Of a DNA stretch of 64,000 bases, positions 16,601 through 26,356 are shown one piece after another; position 1 is the stretch's first letter, and each line of letters opens with the position of its first letter. Below the pieces are notes generated by a model that ran no database searches, had not been told where the DNA came from, and saw nothing but the letters and a program-made list of their open reading frames with translations. A program made the translations under genes and the position numbers. The DNA is taken from assembly GCF_006443685.1 (NCBI RefSeq), contig NZ_VFYP01000002.1, positions 248,001 through 312,000 of the forward strand, read 5' to 3'. This DNA comes from Rhizobium glycinendophyticum. Its GTDB lineage: Bacteria; Pseudomonadota; Alphaproteobacteria; Rhizobiales; Rhizobiaceae.

Positions 16601-17233
16601 ATGCAAGTCATTCTGGAAAACCTGCCGCAGGTCTTCAGCGCCTATCTGGTCTATCTGGTAGCCGTACTCAGCCCAGGTCCGGCGACCATGGCGATTGCAT
16701 CCGCTTCTCTTGGTCAGGGACGGCGGCACGGATTTACCATGGCTGCCGGCATTTTCTGTGGCTCGATGACCTGGGCCTTGGCCGCTTCGGCTGGTCTGGC
16801 GACCGTCCTGACCCATTACGCCCATGCCGTGACCGTGTTGCGAATTGTCGGTGGCCTCTATCTGCTTTACCTGGCCTTGCGCGCCTTCCGCTCGGCGGCG
16901 AGTACGACGGACCCGATGGCGAGGGACACCGCCGCGAAGAGTTTCAGACACACCTTCCTGCGCGGCTACGCAATCCACCTGACCAACCCGAAAGCGATCT
17001 TCGCCTGGCTCGCGATTCTGTCCCTTGGACTGCCGGCTGGCGCCACAGGCGGAACGGTTGCAGTGATCGTGGCAGGATGCCTAACGACAGGCTTCACCGT
17101 ATTCATGGGATATGCCTGGCTGTTCTCCCTGCCCGGCGCACTCAGAGCCTACCGCTCCGCACGCCGCTATATCGAAGGTACACTTGCCGTCCTGTTCACG
17201 GCGGCCGGCGCGCGGCTGCTTCTCCAGCACTGA
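16601..17233 (+). CDS. LysE family amino acid exporter
   Basis: A 210-residue inner membrane protein with about six helices. The family signature SPGPATMAIASASLGQGRRHGF (split here at residues 24-45) and the NPKAIFAW segment are present. Members export amino acids or homoserine lactone-like molecules by proton exchange; the substrate here cannot be told. It starts 61 bases after the hisC-like gene and may share its transcript. A bidirectional terminator follows. Confidence 0.9.
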   Translation: MQVILENLPQVFSAYLVYLVAVLSPGPATMAIASASLGQGRRHGFTMAAGIFCGSMTWALAASAGLATVLTHYAHAVTVLRIVGGLYLLYLALRAFRSAASTTDPMARDTAAKSFRHTFLRGYAIHLTNPKAIFAWLAILSLGLPAGATGGTVAVIVAGCLTTGFTVFMGYAWLFSLPGALRAYRSARRYIEGTLAVLFTAAGARLLLQH

Positions 17234-17240
17234 TACGAAA

Positions 17241-17267
17241 AAGGGCGCCGCTTGTGGCAGCGCCCTT
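17241..17267. terminator. Bidirectional terminator between LysE gene and OmpA gene
   Basis: Stem AAGGGCGC/GCGCCCTT between convergent genes. The minus strand reads into TTTTTCG after the stem, so it mainly ends the OmpA-gene transcript; the plus side is weaker. Confidence 0.8.
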
Positions 17268-17291
17268 GTGATTTTGACCGAAACGGTTCGA

Positions 17292-17957
17292 TCAGCCCTG
17301 CTTGAGCGGCGAGATCTGGATTTCGACGCGGCGGTTTTGGGCGCGGCCGTCCGGGGTAGCGTTGGACGCGATCGGCTGGCTCGGGCCGAAGCCGAGCGAG
17401 GAGACGCGACGCGGGTCGACGCCCTGGCCGTTGAGGTAGCTGGCGACCGACATGGCGCGACGCTCCGACAACGCCTGGTTATGCGCAAGGCTACCGGTCG
17501 AATCGGTGTGGCCATTGATGTCGATCAGGGTCTTGTCGAACTTGCGCAGAACGATCGCAACCGAGTTCAAGGTCGGGTAGAACTGCGGCATGACCGCATC
17601 CTGATCCGTGGCGAAGGTGATGTTGGACGGCATGTTGAGGATGATTCGGTCACCGACGCGCGTGACTGAGATGCCGGTGCCCTGCAGCTGCGCACGAAGC
17701 TCCGATTCCTGCTGATCCATGTAGTTGCCGATGGCGCCACCGGCCAGTGCACCGATACCGGCACCGATCAAAGCGGCATTGCGCCGTCCCACCGGCGAAC
17801 CGCCGACGGCCAGACCGCCCAGCGCACCAACAGCTGCGCCAATCGCTGCACCACCGGCAGTGTTCGAGACCTTCTGCTGTCCCGTATACGGGTCCGTCGT
17901 CGTGCAGGCACTCAGATAGGTCGCGCACAGCGCGACGATGGCGATCTTCTTGATCAT
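17292..17957 (-). CDS. OmpA family lipoprotein with glycine zipper
   Basis: A 221-residue outer membrane lipoprotein. The signal ends in lipobox LSAC (Cys18). Residues 34-80 are a glycine zipper (GGAAIGAAVGALGGLAVGG and GAGIGALAGGAIGNYM). Residues about 100-218 are an OmpA C-terminal domain that binds peptidoglycan, with INGHTDSTGS and NQALSERRA carrying the Asp and Arg that hold diaminopimelate. The architecture matches YiaD-type proteins. ATG 17957 has GGAGGG 10 bases upstream; the longer frame is rejected. It lies 76 bases downstream of ispG. Confidence 0.92.
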   Translation of the reverse strand: MIKKIAIVALCATYLSACTTTDPYTGQQKVSNTAGGAAIGAAVGALGGLAVGGSPVGRRNAALIGAGIGALAGGAIGNYMDQQESELRAQLQGTGISVTRVGDRIILNMPSNITFATDQDAVMPQFYPTLNSVAIVLRKFDKTLIDINGHTDSTGSLAHNQALSERRAMSVASYLNGQGVDPRRVSSLGFGPSQPIASNATPDGRAQNRRVEIQISPLKQG

Positions 17958-18007
17958 GCTCGATGTCCCTCCAAGAACAGGCTGATGATTCCTGAACAGG
18001 GAAATTA

Positions 18008-18026
18008 CGGCAACAAAAAGTTGCCG
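18008..18026 (-). terminator. Hairpin after ispG, possible weak terminator
   Basis: Perfect stem CGGCAAC/GTTGCCG with an all-A (plus) or all-T (minus) five-base loop, 8 bases past the ispG stop. The run after the stem on the minus strand (TAATTT) is weak. Confidence 0.45.
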
Positions 18027-18033
18027 CACAGCC

Positions 18034-19299
18034 TCATTCTGCTGCCGAGCGTCGGCCGTATCGTTTCTCGATGTAGTCGCCGACCAGTGCTTCGAAATCG
18101 GCAGCGATGTTGGGACCCCGCAGGGTCATCGCCTTCTCGCCATCGATGAACACGGGCGCAGCAGGATTTTCGCCCGTGCCCGGCAGCGAGATGCCTATAT
18201 CGGCATGCTTGCTCTCACCGGGGCCGTTGACGATGCATCCCATGACGGCGACGTTCAAGCCTTCGACGCCGGGATACTTCTCGCGCCAGACCGGCATGTT
18301 CTTGCGCAGGTCGTCTTGGATCTTCTGCGCAAGTTCCTGGAAAACGGTCGACGTCGTGCGTCCGCAGCCGGGACAAGCGGCAACCACTGGCACAAACTGA
18401 CGGAAACCCATCACCTGCAGAAGTTCCTGCGCCACCTGCACTTCTCGGGTACGATCCCCGTTCGGTTCCGGCGTAAGAGACACGCGAACCGTGTCGCCGA
18501 TCCCGTGCTGCAACACGTAGCCCATGGCAGCGGACGATGCGACAATGCCCTTCGTGCCCATGCCGGCTTCCGTGAGACCGAGATGCAGGGCATGGTTCGA
18601 GCGATCGGCGAGCATCTGATAGACGGCAATCAGATCCTGCACCTGGCTGACCTTGGCAGACAGAATGATGCGGTTGCGCGGCAGACCGATTTCCTCGGCA
18701 AGCTCAGCCGACAGTAGCGCTGACTGCACGATCGCCTCGCGCGTGACCTGGCGCGCCGACAGCGGCGAACCATTCTCGGCATTGGCGTCCATCAACCGAG
18801 TCAGCAGTTCCTGATCGAGCGAGCCCCAATTGACGCCAATGCGCACCGGCTTGTCGTAGCGGATCGCCATTTCGACGATCTCGGCAAACTGCTTGTCCTT
18901 CTTGTCCTTGAAACCGACATTGCCCGGATTGATGCGATATTTGGCCAGCGCTTCGGCACAAGCGGGGTGATCGGCGAGCAGTCGGTGCCCGATATAGTGG
19001 AAGTCGCCGATCAGCGGCACATCCATGCCAAGCCGCAACAGGCGCTCACGAATCTTCGGGACGGCAGCAGCACTCTCGTCCCGGTCGACAGTGATGCGCA
19101 CGACTTCCGACCCCGCCTTAAACAGCGCAGCCACTTGGGCAACGGTCGAATCCACATCGGCTGTATCGGTGTTGGTCATCGACTGAACGACGACGGGAGC
19201 GCCACCTCCGATGATCACGCCACCGACATCGACGGCGACAGAGGCACGACGTGGCTTCGGATCATAGGCATTGGCGGATGGAATGGTTCCTGCGAACAT
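18034..19299 (-). CDS. ispG: 4-hydroxy-3-methylbut-2-en-1-yl diphosphate synthase
   Basis: A 421-residue Fe-S enzyme of the MEP isoprenoid pathway that converts MEcPP to HMBPP. The TIM-barrel part is N-terminal; the [4Fe-4S] ligands are Cys309, Cys312 (CPGCGRTTS) and Cys355 with Glu362 (GCIVNGPGE), as in other IspG. Full length for the family. The ribosome-binding site is weak. With ispA 3.5 kb away it is the second isoprenoid gene in the window, but the two are not in one operon. Confidence 0.96.
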   Translation of the reverse strand: MFAGTIPSANAYDPKPRRASVAVDVGGVIIGGGAPVVVQSMTNTDTADVDSTVAQVAALFKAGSEVVRITVDRDESAAAVPKIRERLLRLGMDVPLIGDFHYIGHRLLADHPACAEALAKYRINPGNVGFKDKKDKQFAEIVEMAIRYDKPVRIGVNWGSLDQELLTRLMDANAENGSPLSARQVTREAIVQSALLSAELAEEIGLPRNRIILSAKVSQVQDLIAVYQMLADRSNHALHLGLTEAGMGTKGIVASSAAMGYVLQHGIGDTVRVSLTPEPNGDRTREVQVAQELLQVMGFRQFVPVVAACPGCGRTTSTVFQELAQKIQDDLRKNMPVWREKYPGVEGLNVAVMGCIVNGPGESKHADIGISLPGTGENPAAPVFIDGEKAMTLRGPNIAADFEALVGDYIEKRYGRRSAAE

Positions 19300-19392
19300 G
19301 GCTCAATCTCTGCGCACCTTCGAACGTTGCTCTGGAGGTGGATCAAAGCTCGCTGCTTGTCAACCGGACCTCCTCCCCGATGACCAGTCAAA

Positions 19393-19980
19393 TCAGCGGG
19401 AGAGAATGGGACCGAGGATCAGTGCGAGGAGCTGCGGGATGGCTTCCGCCACCTCTTCGATGCTCTGGCGGCGGGATTTCATCCCCTGGATGGCATCGAT
19501 CAGCAGCGAAGCGATGACGTTGGCAGAAAGTCCTGACGGAATTGTGATCTCTCTGGTCTCTGCGGCACGATTGAGCGCGAGCGCGATTTCCGCCTCGACC
19601 GCCTTCATCCAAGCGAGAAACAGGTCGGCTGCCAACTCATGACTGGTGTCGAACAATTCGGCCCCATGCGCTGTCTCCAGGATTTGCTGGTGCGGCAAGA
19701 TGATGCCTTCATGCAAGGCAAGCGCAAGCGCGTCCCCCAGCGGCAGGTCCTGCCGGAGACAGACGCTGACCTTCAGGCGCGTGTCCTCCATCATGGCCAG
19801 CATCAGACCACGGAAGATGTCCTGCTTGTTGCGAAAATGGATGTAGAGGGCTGGCCGCGACAACCCCACAGCCTGGGCAATGTCGTCCATAGTGGTACGC
19901 TTGAAACCATAGTTGACGAAGGTGCCGTAAGCCGCCTGAAGAATGAGCGCCCGCCGCCCGTCTGCGTTCCCATCTGCCAT
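19393..19980 (-). CDS. TetR family regulator
   Basis: A 195-residue TetR-type repressor. The N-terminal HTH spans about residues 10-55 (FVNYGFKRTTMDDIAQAVGLSRPALYIHFRNKQDIF); the rest is a helical ligand domain. ATG 19980 is preferred over an ATG at 20007 because the longer start would place a clear operator-like dyad (19983-20015) inside the gene; neither start has a good ribosome-binding site. Divergent from the iorA-like gene, which it likely represses. The ligand is unknown but may be the heteroaromatic or aldehyde substrate of the oxidoreductase. Confidence 0.88.
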   Translation of the reverse strand: MADGNADGRRALILQAAYGTFVNYGFKRTTMDDIAQAVGLSRPALYIHFRNKQDIFRGLMLAMMEDTRLKVSVCLRQDLPLGDALALALHEGIILPHQQILETAHGAELFDTSHELAADLFLAWMKAVEAEIALALNRAAETREITIPSGLSANVIASLLIDAIQGMKSRRQSIEEVAEAIPQLLALILGPILSR

Positions 19981-19982
19981 GA

Positions 19983-20015
19983 TTGACAAATTGACGATTT
20001 TTGTCATTCTGTCAA
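19983..20015. promoter_or_regulatory. TetR operator-like double dyad
   Basis: Outer arms TTGACA (19983-19988) and TGTCAA (20010-20015) are perfectly inverted around 19999; inner TTGAC (19991-19995) and GTCAT (20003-20007) match at 4 of 5. It fills the gap between the TetR gene and the divergent oxidoreductase gene. Confidence 0.65.
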
Positions 20016-20043
20016 CGCCGTCATATCAAGGGAGAGTAAGGCT

Positions 20044-20502
20044 GTGAAGATCACGGTGAATGGCGTGGACCATCTGCTGGAGGCAGAAGCGGACATGCCG
20101 CTGCTCTGGGCCTTGCGCGACGAGCTCAAAATTCTCGGCCCGAAATTCGGCTGTGGCGCAGGCCTGTGCGGTGCCTGTACCGTCATCATCGAGGGACAGG
20201 CCGTGCGCTCCTGCCAGACCGCAATTGGCGACATAACGGGTCCGGTTAGAACCATTGAGGGTCTCGCCGCCGGCGACGGTCTTCATTCGGTGCAGCAGGC
20301 CTGGCTCGATGAGCAGGTTGCCCAGTGTGGCTATTGCCAGGCCGGGCAGATCATGAACGCTGTGGCTCTCCTCGAAAACAATCCAAGGCCCACGGATGCC
20401 GAAATCGATGAGGCAATGTCGGGCAATCTCTGTCGCTGTGGCACCTATCCCCGCATCCGCGCCGCAATTCATCGGGCCGCTCGCGAGCGGGCGGGAGCAT
20501 GA
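20044..20502 (+). CDS. (2Fe-2S)-binding small subunit of a molybdenum hydroxylase (isoquinoline 1-oxidoreductase alpha type)
   Basis: A 152-residue iron-sulfur subunit. The plant-type cluster ligands are Cys37, Cys42, Cys45 and Cys57; the second cluster ligands are Cys95, Cys98, Cys130 and Cys132, the standard pattern of xanthine oxidase small subunits. It passes electrons from the Mo cofactor. The GTG start at 20044 follows GGGAGAG. The stop overlaps the next ATG by 4 bases (ATGA), so subunits are made together. No FAD subunit is present, as in IorAB-type enzymes that use a cytochrome or other acceptor. Confidence 0.92.
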   Translation: MKITVNGVDHLLEAEADMPLLWALRDELKILGPKFGCGAGLCGACTVIIEGQAVRSCQTAIGDITGPVRTIEGLAAGDGLHSVQQAWLDEQVAQCGYCQAGQIMNAVALLENNPRPTDAEIDEAMSGNLCRCGTYPRIRAAIHRAARERAGA

Positions 20503-22781
20503 CCATGGGCAAGCTCGGAACCCTGACCCGTCGCGGCTTCCTGTTCGGCGCCGTAGCCCTCACGGGTGGCGTCGCCTTCGGTTATTATCGCTATGCCTCA
20601 CCGCTTCCCAATCCGTTGCAGGACGGGCTTGCCAATGGGGAGGTCACCTTCAACCCCTACCTCAAGATCGCGCCGGACAACCGGATCACGATCATCGCAC
20701 CGCGCGCTGAAATGGGTCAGGGCGTCCAGACGACCCTCGCCACATTGCTCGCCGAAGAACTTGATGTGTCACTGGATCAGGTGACGATCGAACACGGACC
20801 GGCCGCCGCCGCCTATTTCAATGCTGCAGCGATGACCGATGGCGCGCCCGTCCCCAAATTCGAGGACGGCGTCGTTGCCGAAACGCTGCGCGGCACGATC
20901 GGTGTCGTCGCGAAACTGGTTGCGATTCAATTCACCGGCGGCTCGAGCTCGATGATCGACCACTTCGAGAAGCTGCGCCACGCCGGCGCGCAGGCCCGCG
21001 AAAGCCTGAAGCTTGCAGCGGCTGCGCGATGGAAAGTCGAACTCGATACCCTCAGCACGCAGCATGGTCGTGTCATCCATGCCGCCTCCGGTCGCAGTGC
21101 AAGCTACGGCGAACTCGCTGGCGACGCCATCGCCCTGGCACCTTCCGCTGCCCCGAGCCTGAAGCCGAAGGCCGAATGGAAACTCCTCGGCAAACCACAA
21201 CCACGCAAGGATATGATGGCCAAGGTGACTGGTGCGCCGATCTTCGGCGTCGATGTCAATCTGCCGGACATGCTCTATGCCACAGTCCGAATGAACCCCA
21301 GCCCCGGCGGCGGCATGAAGCGCTTCGATGCGCAGGCGGCCAAAGCCATGACCGGTGTTCAGGATGTCATCGCCATAGACAGCCCCTACGGCCAAGGCGT
21401 CGCCGTCATCGCCAACAACACCTGGCGCGCTTTCCAGGCAGCCGACGCACTCGAAATTGAGTGGGAGACGGGGCCCATTCCGGCGACATCGGCGGAGATG
21501 GAGAGCCTGCACACGGCGGCACTTGACGGAAAGCAAGCCTTCTCGCTACGCGCACTCGGCGATCCCGACCTTGCCTTCGCCGATGCTGACCAAACTTCCG
21601 TGGTCGAAGCGGAATATGACGTGCCCTTCCTGTCGCACGCTGCCATGGAGCCGATGAACGCGACGGCACTGGTGACGGCAGACAATGTCGAGATCTGGGC
21701 ACCGAACCAGGGGCCTACGCTCATCCAGACTGTGGCGCAGAGGATCACTGGCCTGCCGCCGGAGAAGATAGCCGTGCACACCACCTTTCTCGGCGGCGGC
21801 TTCGGCCGCCGTATCGAACCGGATTACGCAGACTACGCCATCCGCGTTGCGGCGCACGTAACGGGCCGGCCAGTCAAACTGACCTGGACACGCGAAGAGG
21901 ATATGAGCCACGGGCCGTATCGACCTATGGCCAAGTCCCGCTACAGGGGCCTCGTGGCCAAGGAAGGCATGCCAAAGGCACTGGTCGGCTCGATCGCATC
22001 GCCGTCCGTTGTCGCGAGCGCGCTCGGTCGCTACTATCCGGATCTGCCGATCGGCGGTCCGGACAACACGCTGATCGACGGGGCCTATAACCAACCTTAT
22101 GACATCGAGAATTATCGCATCGATGGCCGCAAGGTTGACCTTGCCGTGCCGGTGGGTTTCTGGCGCTCCGTCGGCTTCTCCTACAATACCTTCATGCATG
22201 AGAGCTTTATCGACGAACTTGCCCATGCGGGTGGCCAAGACCCGCTGCAGCTGCGCAAGACGCTGTTGTCCAAGCATCCTGCGGCCATCGGGGTCCTGGA
22301 AAAGATCGAGGCGCTGTCGAACTGGAACACCCCGCTGCCGAAAGGTCGCGCCCGCGGCGTTGCCTTTGCGCTGTCCTTCGGCACCTGGGTCGCCCAGGTG
22401 GTCGAAGTCGAGGAGCGCGACGGCGCGATCCGAGTGGCCCACGTCTTCTGCGCTGCAGACCCCGGGACGGTGCTCGATCCCCGCAACTTCGAAGCCCAGA
22501 TGATGTCCGGCATTGTGTTCGGTTTGTCGGCAGCGATGAAGCAGCAGATCAGCTTTGCCGATCACGCCGTCGAGCAGTCCAACTATCACGACCACGATGC
22601 GCTGCGCATGGTGGAGTGTCCAGCAATCGAGATTGCGCTTTTGCCGAACTCACCCTTCCTGGGTGGTGCAGGAGAGCCCGGAACTCCGCCCGTTGCCCCT
22701 GCACTTGTGAACGCGATCTTCGCTTTGACTGGCAAGCGCCACCGGCGCCTGCCCCTGTCAGCCGAGATAACGTTCGCTTAA
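20499..22781 (+). CDS. Molybdopterin-binding large subunit (isoquinoline 1-oxidoreductase beta type), Tat signal
   Basis: A 760-residue Mo-cofactor subunit. A twin-arginine signal ([15 protein letters not shown], Arg11-Arg12) predicts export in folded form or membrane anchoring, as in IorB/aldehyde dehydrogenases of acetic acid bacteria. The cofactor segment GGGFGRR is near residue 431 and the catalytic Glu is Glu726 (GAGEPGTPP). It likely hydroxylates an N-heteroaromatic or oxidises an aldehyde in the periplasm; the substrate cannot be read. No XdhC-like maturation gene lies beside it. Its TAA stop shares TTAA with the stop of the convergent MFS gene. Confidence 0.9.
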   Translation: MTMGKLGTLTRRGFLFGAVALTGGVAFGYYRYASPLPNPLQDGLANGEVTFNPYLKIAPDNRITIIAPRAEMGQGVQTTLATLLAEELDVSLDQVTIEHGPAAAAYFNAAAMTDGAPVPKFEDGVVAETLRGTIGVVAKLVAIQFTGGSSSMIDHFEKLRHAGAQARESLKLAAAARWKVELDTLSTQHGRVIHAASGRSASYGELAGDAIALAPSAAPSLKPKAEWKLLGKPQPRKDMMAKVTGAPIFGVDVNLPDMLYATVRMNPSPGGGMKRFDAQAAKAMTGVQDVIAIDSPYGQGVAVIANNTWRAFQAADALEIEWETGPIPATSAEMESLHTAALDGKQAFSLRALGDPDLAFADADQTSVVEAEYDVPFLSHAAMEPMNATALVTADNVEIWAPNQGPTLIQTVAQRITGLPPEKIAVHTTFLGGGFGRRIEPDYADYAIRVAAHVTGRPVKLTWTREEDMSHGPYRPMAKSRYRGLVAKEGMPKALVGSIASPSVVASALGRYYPDLPIGGPDNTLIDGAYNQPYDIENYRIDGRKVDLAVPVGFWRSVGFSYNTFMHESFIDELAHAGGQDPLQLRKTLLSKHPAAIGVLEKIEALSNWNTPLPKGRARGVAFALSFGTWVAQVVEVEERDGAIRVAHVFCAADPGTVLDPRNFEAQMMSGIVFGLSAAMKQQISFADHAVEQSNYHDHDALRMVECPAIEIALLPNSPFLGGAGEPGTPPVAPALVNAIFALTGKRHRRLPLSAEITFA

Positions 22782-23971
22782 GCCGCGTTGACCCGGTCGG
22801 CGTAGCGAGCGAGGTGCGACAGGGCGAGCACTACCAGCAACAGGGCGGGGATCGCCGTATAAACGGTCGAAAGTGTTGTATGCTCAGCGACGAACCCAAT
22901 CAGCGACGGGGCAAACAGAATGCCGGAATAACCCATGGTGGTGACGACGGAGAGCCCGACACCGGGCGCCAGACCGGGAATATTGCCGGCTGCCGAAAAA
23001 GCGATCGGCACCATGTTAGAAATGCCGATCCCGGCGATGGCGAAACCGACGAGCGCAAGCGCGACGCTGTCCGAACGCCCGGCAATCAAGAGCCCCACTG
23101 TCGCAAGCACACCGCAGACCCGCAATGTCTTCACTCCGCCGAAACGGTCGCGTACGAAGTCGCCGGCGAAACGGCAGGCAGCCATGGTGAGCGAGAATGC
23201 GGCGAAAGCAAAGCCGGAAATTTCCGTTGGCGCATTGAGTTCATTGCGCAGGTAGAGCGCGCTCCAGTCGAGCACTGTTCCTTCCGGAACCATGCAGAAC
23301 AGCGCCATGAGGCCGATCAGCCATGGCAAAGGGGTTAGCGGAAGCCTGGCCCGCACCGGCTCCTCGCTCGGATGCGGTGCGTCAGCTAGGATCATAGGTC
23401 GTGCCACAAGGAACAGCACGACAGCCAGACCAGCCAGCAGAAGAACATGGCCCATCACCCCGACGGTCGCGATCAGTGTTCCGCCGGTCGCAGCACCGAA
23501 CAGCCCGCCAAGGCTCCAGAAGGCATGACAGGAGGACATGATCGAGCGTCGCATTTGCCGTTCGACTTCAACTGCATTGGCATTCATCGCCACATCCATG
23601 GCGCCGGTCAGGCCCCCGAAGAGGAAGATGGCGATTGCGCCGGTCCAGACGCTATCGACCAGCGTGATCAGCACGATTGTCGGGATGTAGAGCAAGGTCG
23701 TGATCTGGACGACGTGACGCGATCCGAAACGGGCGATCTGCATGCCGGCGATCGGCATCATCACCAGCGACCCGACGCCGAAAACGAACAGCATAAGGCC
23801 CAGCATCGATTCTGTCAGGCCAAGTGCTTGCGAGAAGAATGGGATTTTCGGTGCCCAAGCACCCATCACCATACCGTTGAGGAAGAATAGCAGCGCCACC
23901 GCCGCCCTCTCCCGCGTGACGATCGGAGCAGGCCTCTGGGACGCCGCCGTGACGGATGCTGTGTCGTTCAT
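22778..23971 (-). CDS. MFS transporter (YbjJ/MosC-like)
   Basis: A 397-residue major facilitator with 12 predicted helices. The N-terminal half has NGMVMGAWAPKIPFFSQALGL and GGLTGAMDVAMNANAVEVE, which I recognise from the YbjJ/MosC-like group; substrates of this group are poorly known. ATG 23971 is chosen since GGAGGA lies 6 bases upstream; ATG 23983 overlaps that site. Its stop codon overlaps that of the convergent oxidoreductase. A 14-base perfect palindrome upstream (24003-24016) suggests control by a LacI-type repressor that is not encoded nearby. Confidence 0.88.
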   Translation of the reverse strand: MNDTASVTAASQRPAPIVTRERAAVALLFFLNGMVMGAWAPKIPFFSQALGLTESMLGLMLFVFGVGSLVMMPIAGMQIARFGSRHVVQITTLLYIPTIVLITLVDSVWTGAIAIFLFGGLTGAMDVAMNANAVEVERQMRRSIMSSCHAFWSLGGLFGAATGGTLIATVGVMGHVLLLAGLAVVLFLVARPMILADAPHPSEEPVRARLPLTPLPWLIGLMALFCMVPEGTVLDWSALYLRNELNAPTEISGFAFAAFSLTMAACRFAGDFVRDRFGGVKTLRVCGVLATVGLLIAGRSDSVALALVGFAIAGIGISNMVPIAFSAAGNIPGLAPGVGLSVVTTMGYSGILFAPSLIGFVAEHTTLSTVYTAIPALLLVVLALSHLARYADRVNAA

Positions 23972-24002
23972 GTTTTCCTCCATGCAACCGGCGGCACTCT
24001 AC

Positions 24003-24016
24003 TTAAATCGATTTAA
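24003..24016. promoter_or_regulatory. LacI-family-like operator, TTAAATCGATTTAA
   Basis: Perfect 14-base palindrome with a central CG, the usual LacI/GalR operator form, 32 bases upstream of the MFS start codon on the minus strand. No LacI-type gene is in the window. Confidence 0.55.
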
Positions 24017-24185
24017 ACGACAATCACCGAGTGGCTCTTTCGCCATAACATTTTGTTTCCCTCAATGATGAACGTTTGATGCCGCATAGGCAATTGACAG
24101 CGACCAAGGGAGCCGCGACAGATATGCACCCGCCTGCTTCGGCAACCAGACATGGTGCCCCCCCGATCCTGAAAGTTCTATAACC

Positions 24186-25049
24186 GTGAAGACCACCATC
24201 GGCGCTGGCATCGTCCTGTCCAGCCTGTCCTATTTCCTGTTTGCCGTACATGACAGTATGATAAAGCTGCTCGTGGAAACCACGACTGTCTGGCAGATTC
24301 TGTTCTGCCGCAGCATTGCCATCCTGACCGGATGCCTGATCATGGGCGGGCGCGGTCTTGTCCGCGAAACCCTGACATCAACCGTCCGGCGGCCGATGAT
24401 GATCCGTAGCCTGTTCCTCCTCTCAGCCTGGCTCTGCTACTTTCATGCCGCCAAATTTCTGCCGCTGGCCGATCTCACAACCCTCTACTTCGCCGCACCG
24501 ATCGTCGCGGTCGTCTTATCAATCCCGATGCTCGGCGAGCACGTATCGTTTGCGAGTTGGGCCGCCGTGGTCACCGGGTTCGTCGGCGTCATCGTCGCGA
24601 GCGACCCCACCGGCATGGCCGACGGTTGGCCGGTTTATCTGGCCATTCTCGCCGCCTGCTGCTGGGCGATCGCAACCATTCTGCTGCGCCGTACCTCGCA
24701 GGACGCAAGCAGCATGGTGCAGATGGCGATGACCAACGTCTTCTTTCTCGCGCTGACGGCGCCGGTTGCGCTCTCCAACTGGACCATGCCGGCCGGAGGA
24801 GCGCAGATCCTTCTGGTCGCAGTCGGTGTGATCGGCGGGATGGGTCAGCTGGCCTATTTCGAAAGCATGCGCCGCGCGCCGATCTCGATCATCGCGCCCT
24901 TCGAATACACGGCGCTGATATGGGCCTTCGCCCTCGGCTACGCGATCTGGGGTGACATTCCCGGCCGTAACGTGGTGGCTGGCGCCGTCCTGATTGCCAG
25001 TGCCGGCGTCATCATCCTGGTTGCCGAAAGGCGGCGGGCAACCGCCTGA
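24186..25049 (+). CDS. DMT family (EamA) transporter
   Basis: A 287-residue inner membrane protein with ten predicted helices in two EamA repeats (repeat two begins near YLAILAACCWAIATILLRR). The motifs FHAAKFLPLADLTTLYFAAPI and ISIIAPFEYTALIWAFALGY are typical. It probably exports or exchanges a metabolite; the substrate is unknown. The start is a GTG at 24186 with a weak ribosome-binding site. Eight bases separate it from the convergent M20 gene. Confidence 0.87.
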   Translation: MKTTIGAGIVLSSLSYFLFAVHDSMIKLLVETTTVWQILFCRSIAILTGCLIMGGRGLVRETLTSTVRRPMMIRSLFLLSAWLCYFHAAKFLPLADLTTLYFAAPIVAVVLSIPMLGEHVSFASWAAVVTGFVGVIVASDPTGMADGWPVYLAILAACCWAIATILLRRTSQDASSMVQMAMTNVFFLALTAPVALSNWTMPAGGAQILLVAVGVIGGMGQLAYFESMRRAPISIIAPFEYTALIWAFALGYAIWGDIPGRNVVAGAVLIASAGVIILVAERRRATA

Positions 25050-25056
25050 TCAGGCG

Positions 25057-26220
25057 TCAGGCGAAGGGCAGATAACGCTCCGCCAGTTCCACCCAGAACG
25101 TCGTCCCGATGGGCAGCACATCGTCGTTGAAATCGTAACGTGGATGGTGAAGCGGCGGGTCGTTCTCCGTCCGCTTAGTGCCCAGGAAGAAATAGCTACC
25201 AGGCCGCTCGGCGAGCATGTAACCGAAATCCTCGCTCCCCATCATCGGCCGCGGCAGGTCGAAAACCTTGTCGGCGCCGGCAAAGCTTTTCGCCAGATCC
25301 CGAACAAAATCGGTCTCCGCCTTGTGATTGATCGTCGCGTTGTAGCCGCGCTGGTAGTCGATCGTGACTCCCATGCCGTAACTTGCCGCCTGACCTTCTG
25401 CCACCGCCCGGATCCGCTGTTCGAGCTGATCTCGCACTGCGGCATCAAAAGAGCGGATGGACAGAACCATTTCCGCGCGCTCGGGAATGACGTTGCTGGC
25501 GGCACCGGCGTGGAACCCGCCGACGGTGATTACCGTTGGATCAAGCGGATGTATGTTGCGCGATACGATCGTCTGCAAGGCCATGATGATCGATGCGCCA
25601 CAGACGATTGGATCCGCTGTCGCCTGCGGCTCGGCGCCATGACCGCCACGACCGTTGACGGTAATCTTGCACTCATCGACCGCGGCCATGATCGGCCCTT
25701 CGCGCACGGCGATGTGGCCGAATGCGATATCAGGATCATTGTGAAGGCCGAACACTGCATCGCACGGAAACCTGTCAAACAGCCCATCTTCGATCATCAT
25801 GCGCGCACCACCAAAATTCTCCTCCGCTGGCTGGAAGATGAGATGGAGGGTCCCGTCGAAATTCCGCCGCTCGGCCAGGATCTGGGCTGCACCCAGCAAC
25901 ATGGCGGTATGCCCGTCATGGCCGCAGGCATGCATTACGCCAGGCACCTTGCTGGCATAGTCGAGCCCGGTCTCCTCCAGAATCGGAAGCGCATCGAAAT
26001 CCGCACGGATGCCGACGCTGCGCGAACTTGCGCCGTTACGGAGGGTCGCGACGACACCCGTTCCGGCGAGCCCTCGCGTCACTTCGTAGCCGAGTGACTG
26101 TAGGCGTTCGGCGATATAGTCGGAGGTCTTGAATTCGGAAAGACCGATCTCGGGAAACTGGTGAAGGTGGCGCCGCGTTGCCAGAACATCCGCCATGACA
26201 TTGGCAAACTGGATTGACAT
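25057..26220 (-). CDS. M20 family amidohydrolase (hippurate/N-acyl amino acid hydrolase type)
   Basis: A 387-residue metallopeptidase-fold amidohydrolase. Metal-binding segments seen: MHACGHDGHT (Cys99, His101), PAEE (131-134), GGHGAEP and the C-terminal MGSEDFGYML. A lid domain lies in the middle. Such enzymes remove acyl groups from N-acyl amino acids or auxin conjugates. ATG 26220 has AGGAG 6 bases upstream; the longer frame is rejected. It is divergent from a TetR regulator which, with the aminotransferase beyond it, suggests catabolism of a conjugated amino acid: hydrolysis then transamination. Confidence 0.9.
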   Translation of the reverse strand: MSIQFANVMADVLATRRHLHQFPEIGLSEFKTSDYIAERLQSLGYEVTRGLAGTGVVATLRNGASSRSVGIRADFDALPILEETGLDYASKVPGVMHACGHDGHTAMLLGAAQILAERRNFDGTLHLIFQPAEENFGGARMMIEDGLFDRFPCDAVFGLHNDPDIAFGHIAVREGPIMAAVDECKITVNGRGGHGAEPQATADPIVCGASIIMALQTIVSRNIHPLDPTVITVGGFHAGAASNVIPERAEMVLSIRSFDAAVRDQLEQRIRAVAEGQAASYGMGVTIDYQRGYNATINHKAETDFVRDLAKSFAGADKVFDLPRPMMGSEDFGYMLAERPGSYFFLGTKRTENDPPLHHPRYDFNDDVLPIGTTFWVELAERYLPFA

Positions 26221-26321
26221 GGAAACTCCTGACATGGCCGACGACGAGGCGAAATGAACGGCCGCGACTTTCGCACTTGCGGCCTTGTTGTTCAACCGTA
26301 TAAAAAGCCGCTTGATCACCG

Positions 26322-26338
26322 GACGACAGTTTGTCGTC
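26322..26338. promoter_or_regulatory. Operator-like dyad GACGACA-N3-TGTCGTC
   Basis: Perfect 7-base arms around GTT in the gap between the M20 hydrolase and the TetR gene, 18 bases before the TetR ATG. A likely site for this TetR protein, controlling both directions. Confidence 0.62.
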
Positions 26339-26356
26339 ACTTAACGCCGTTGGGAA

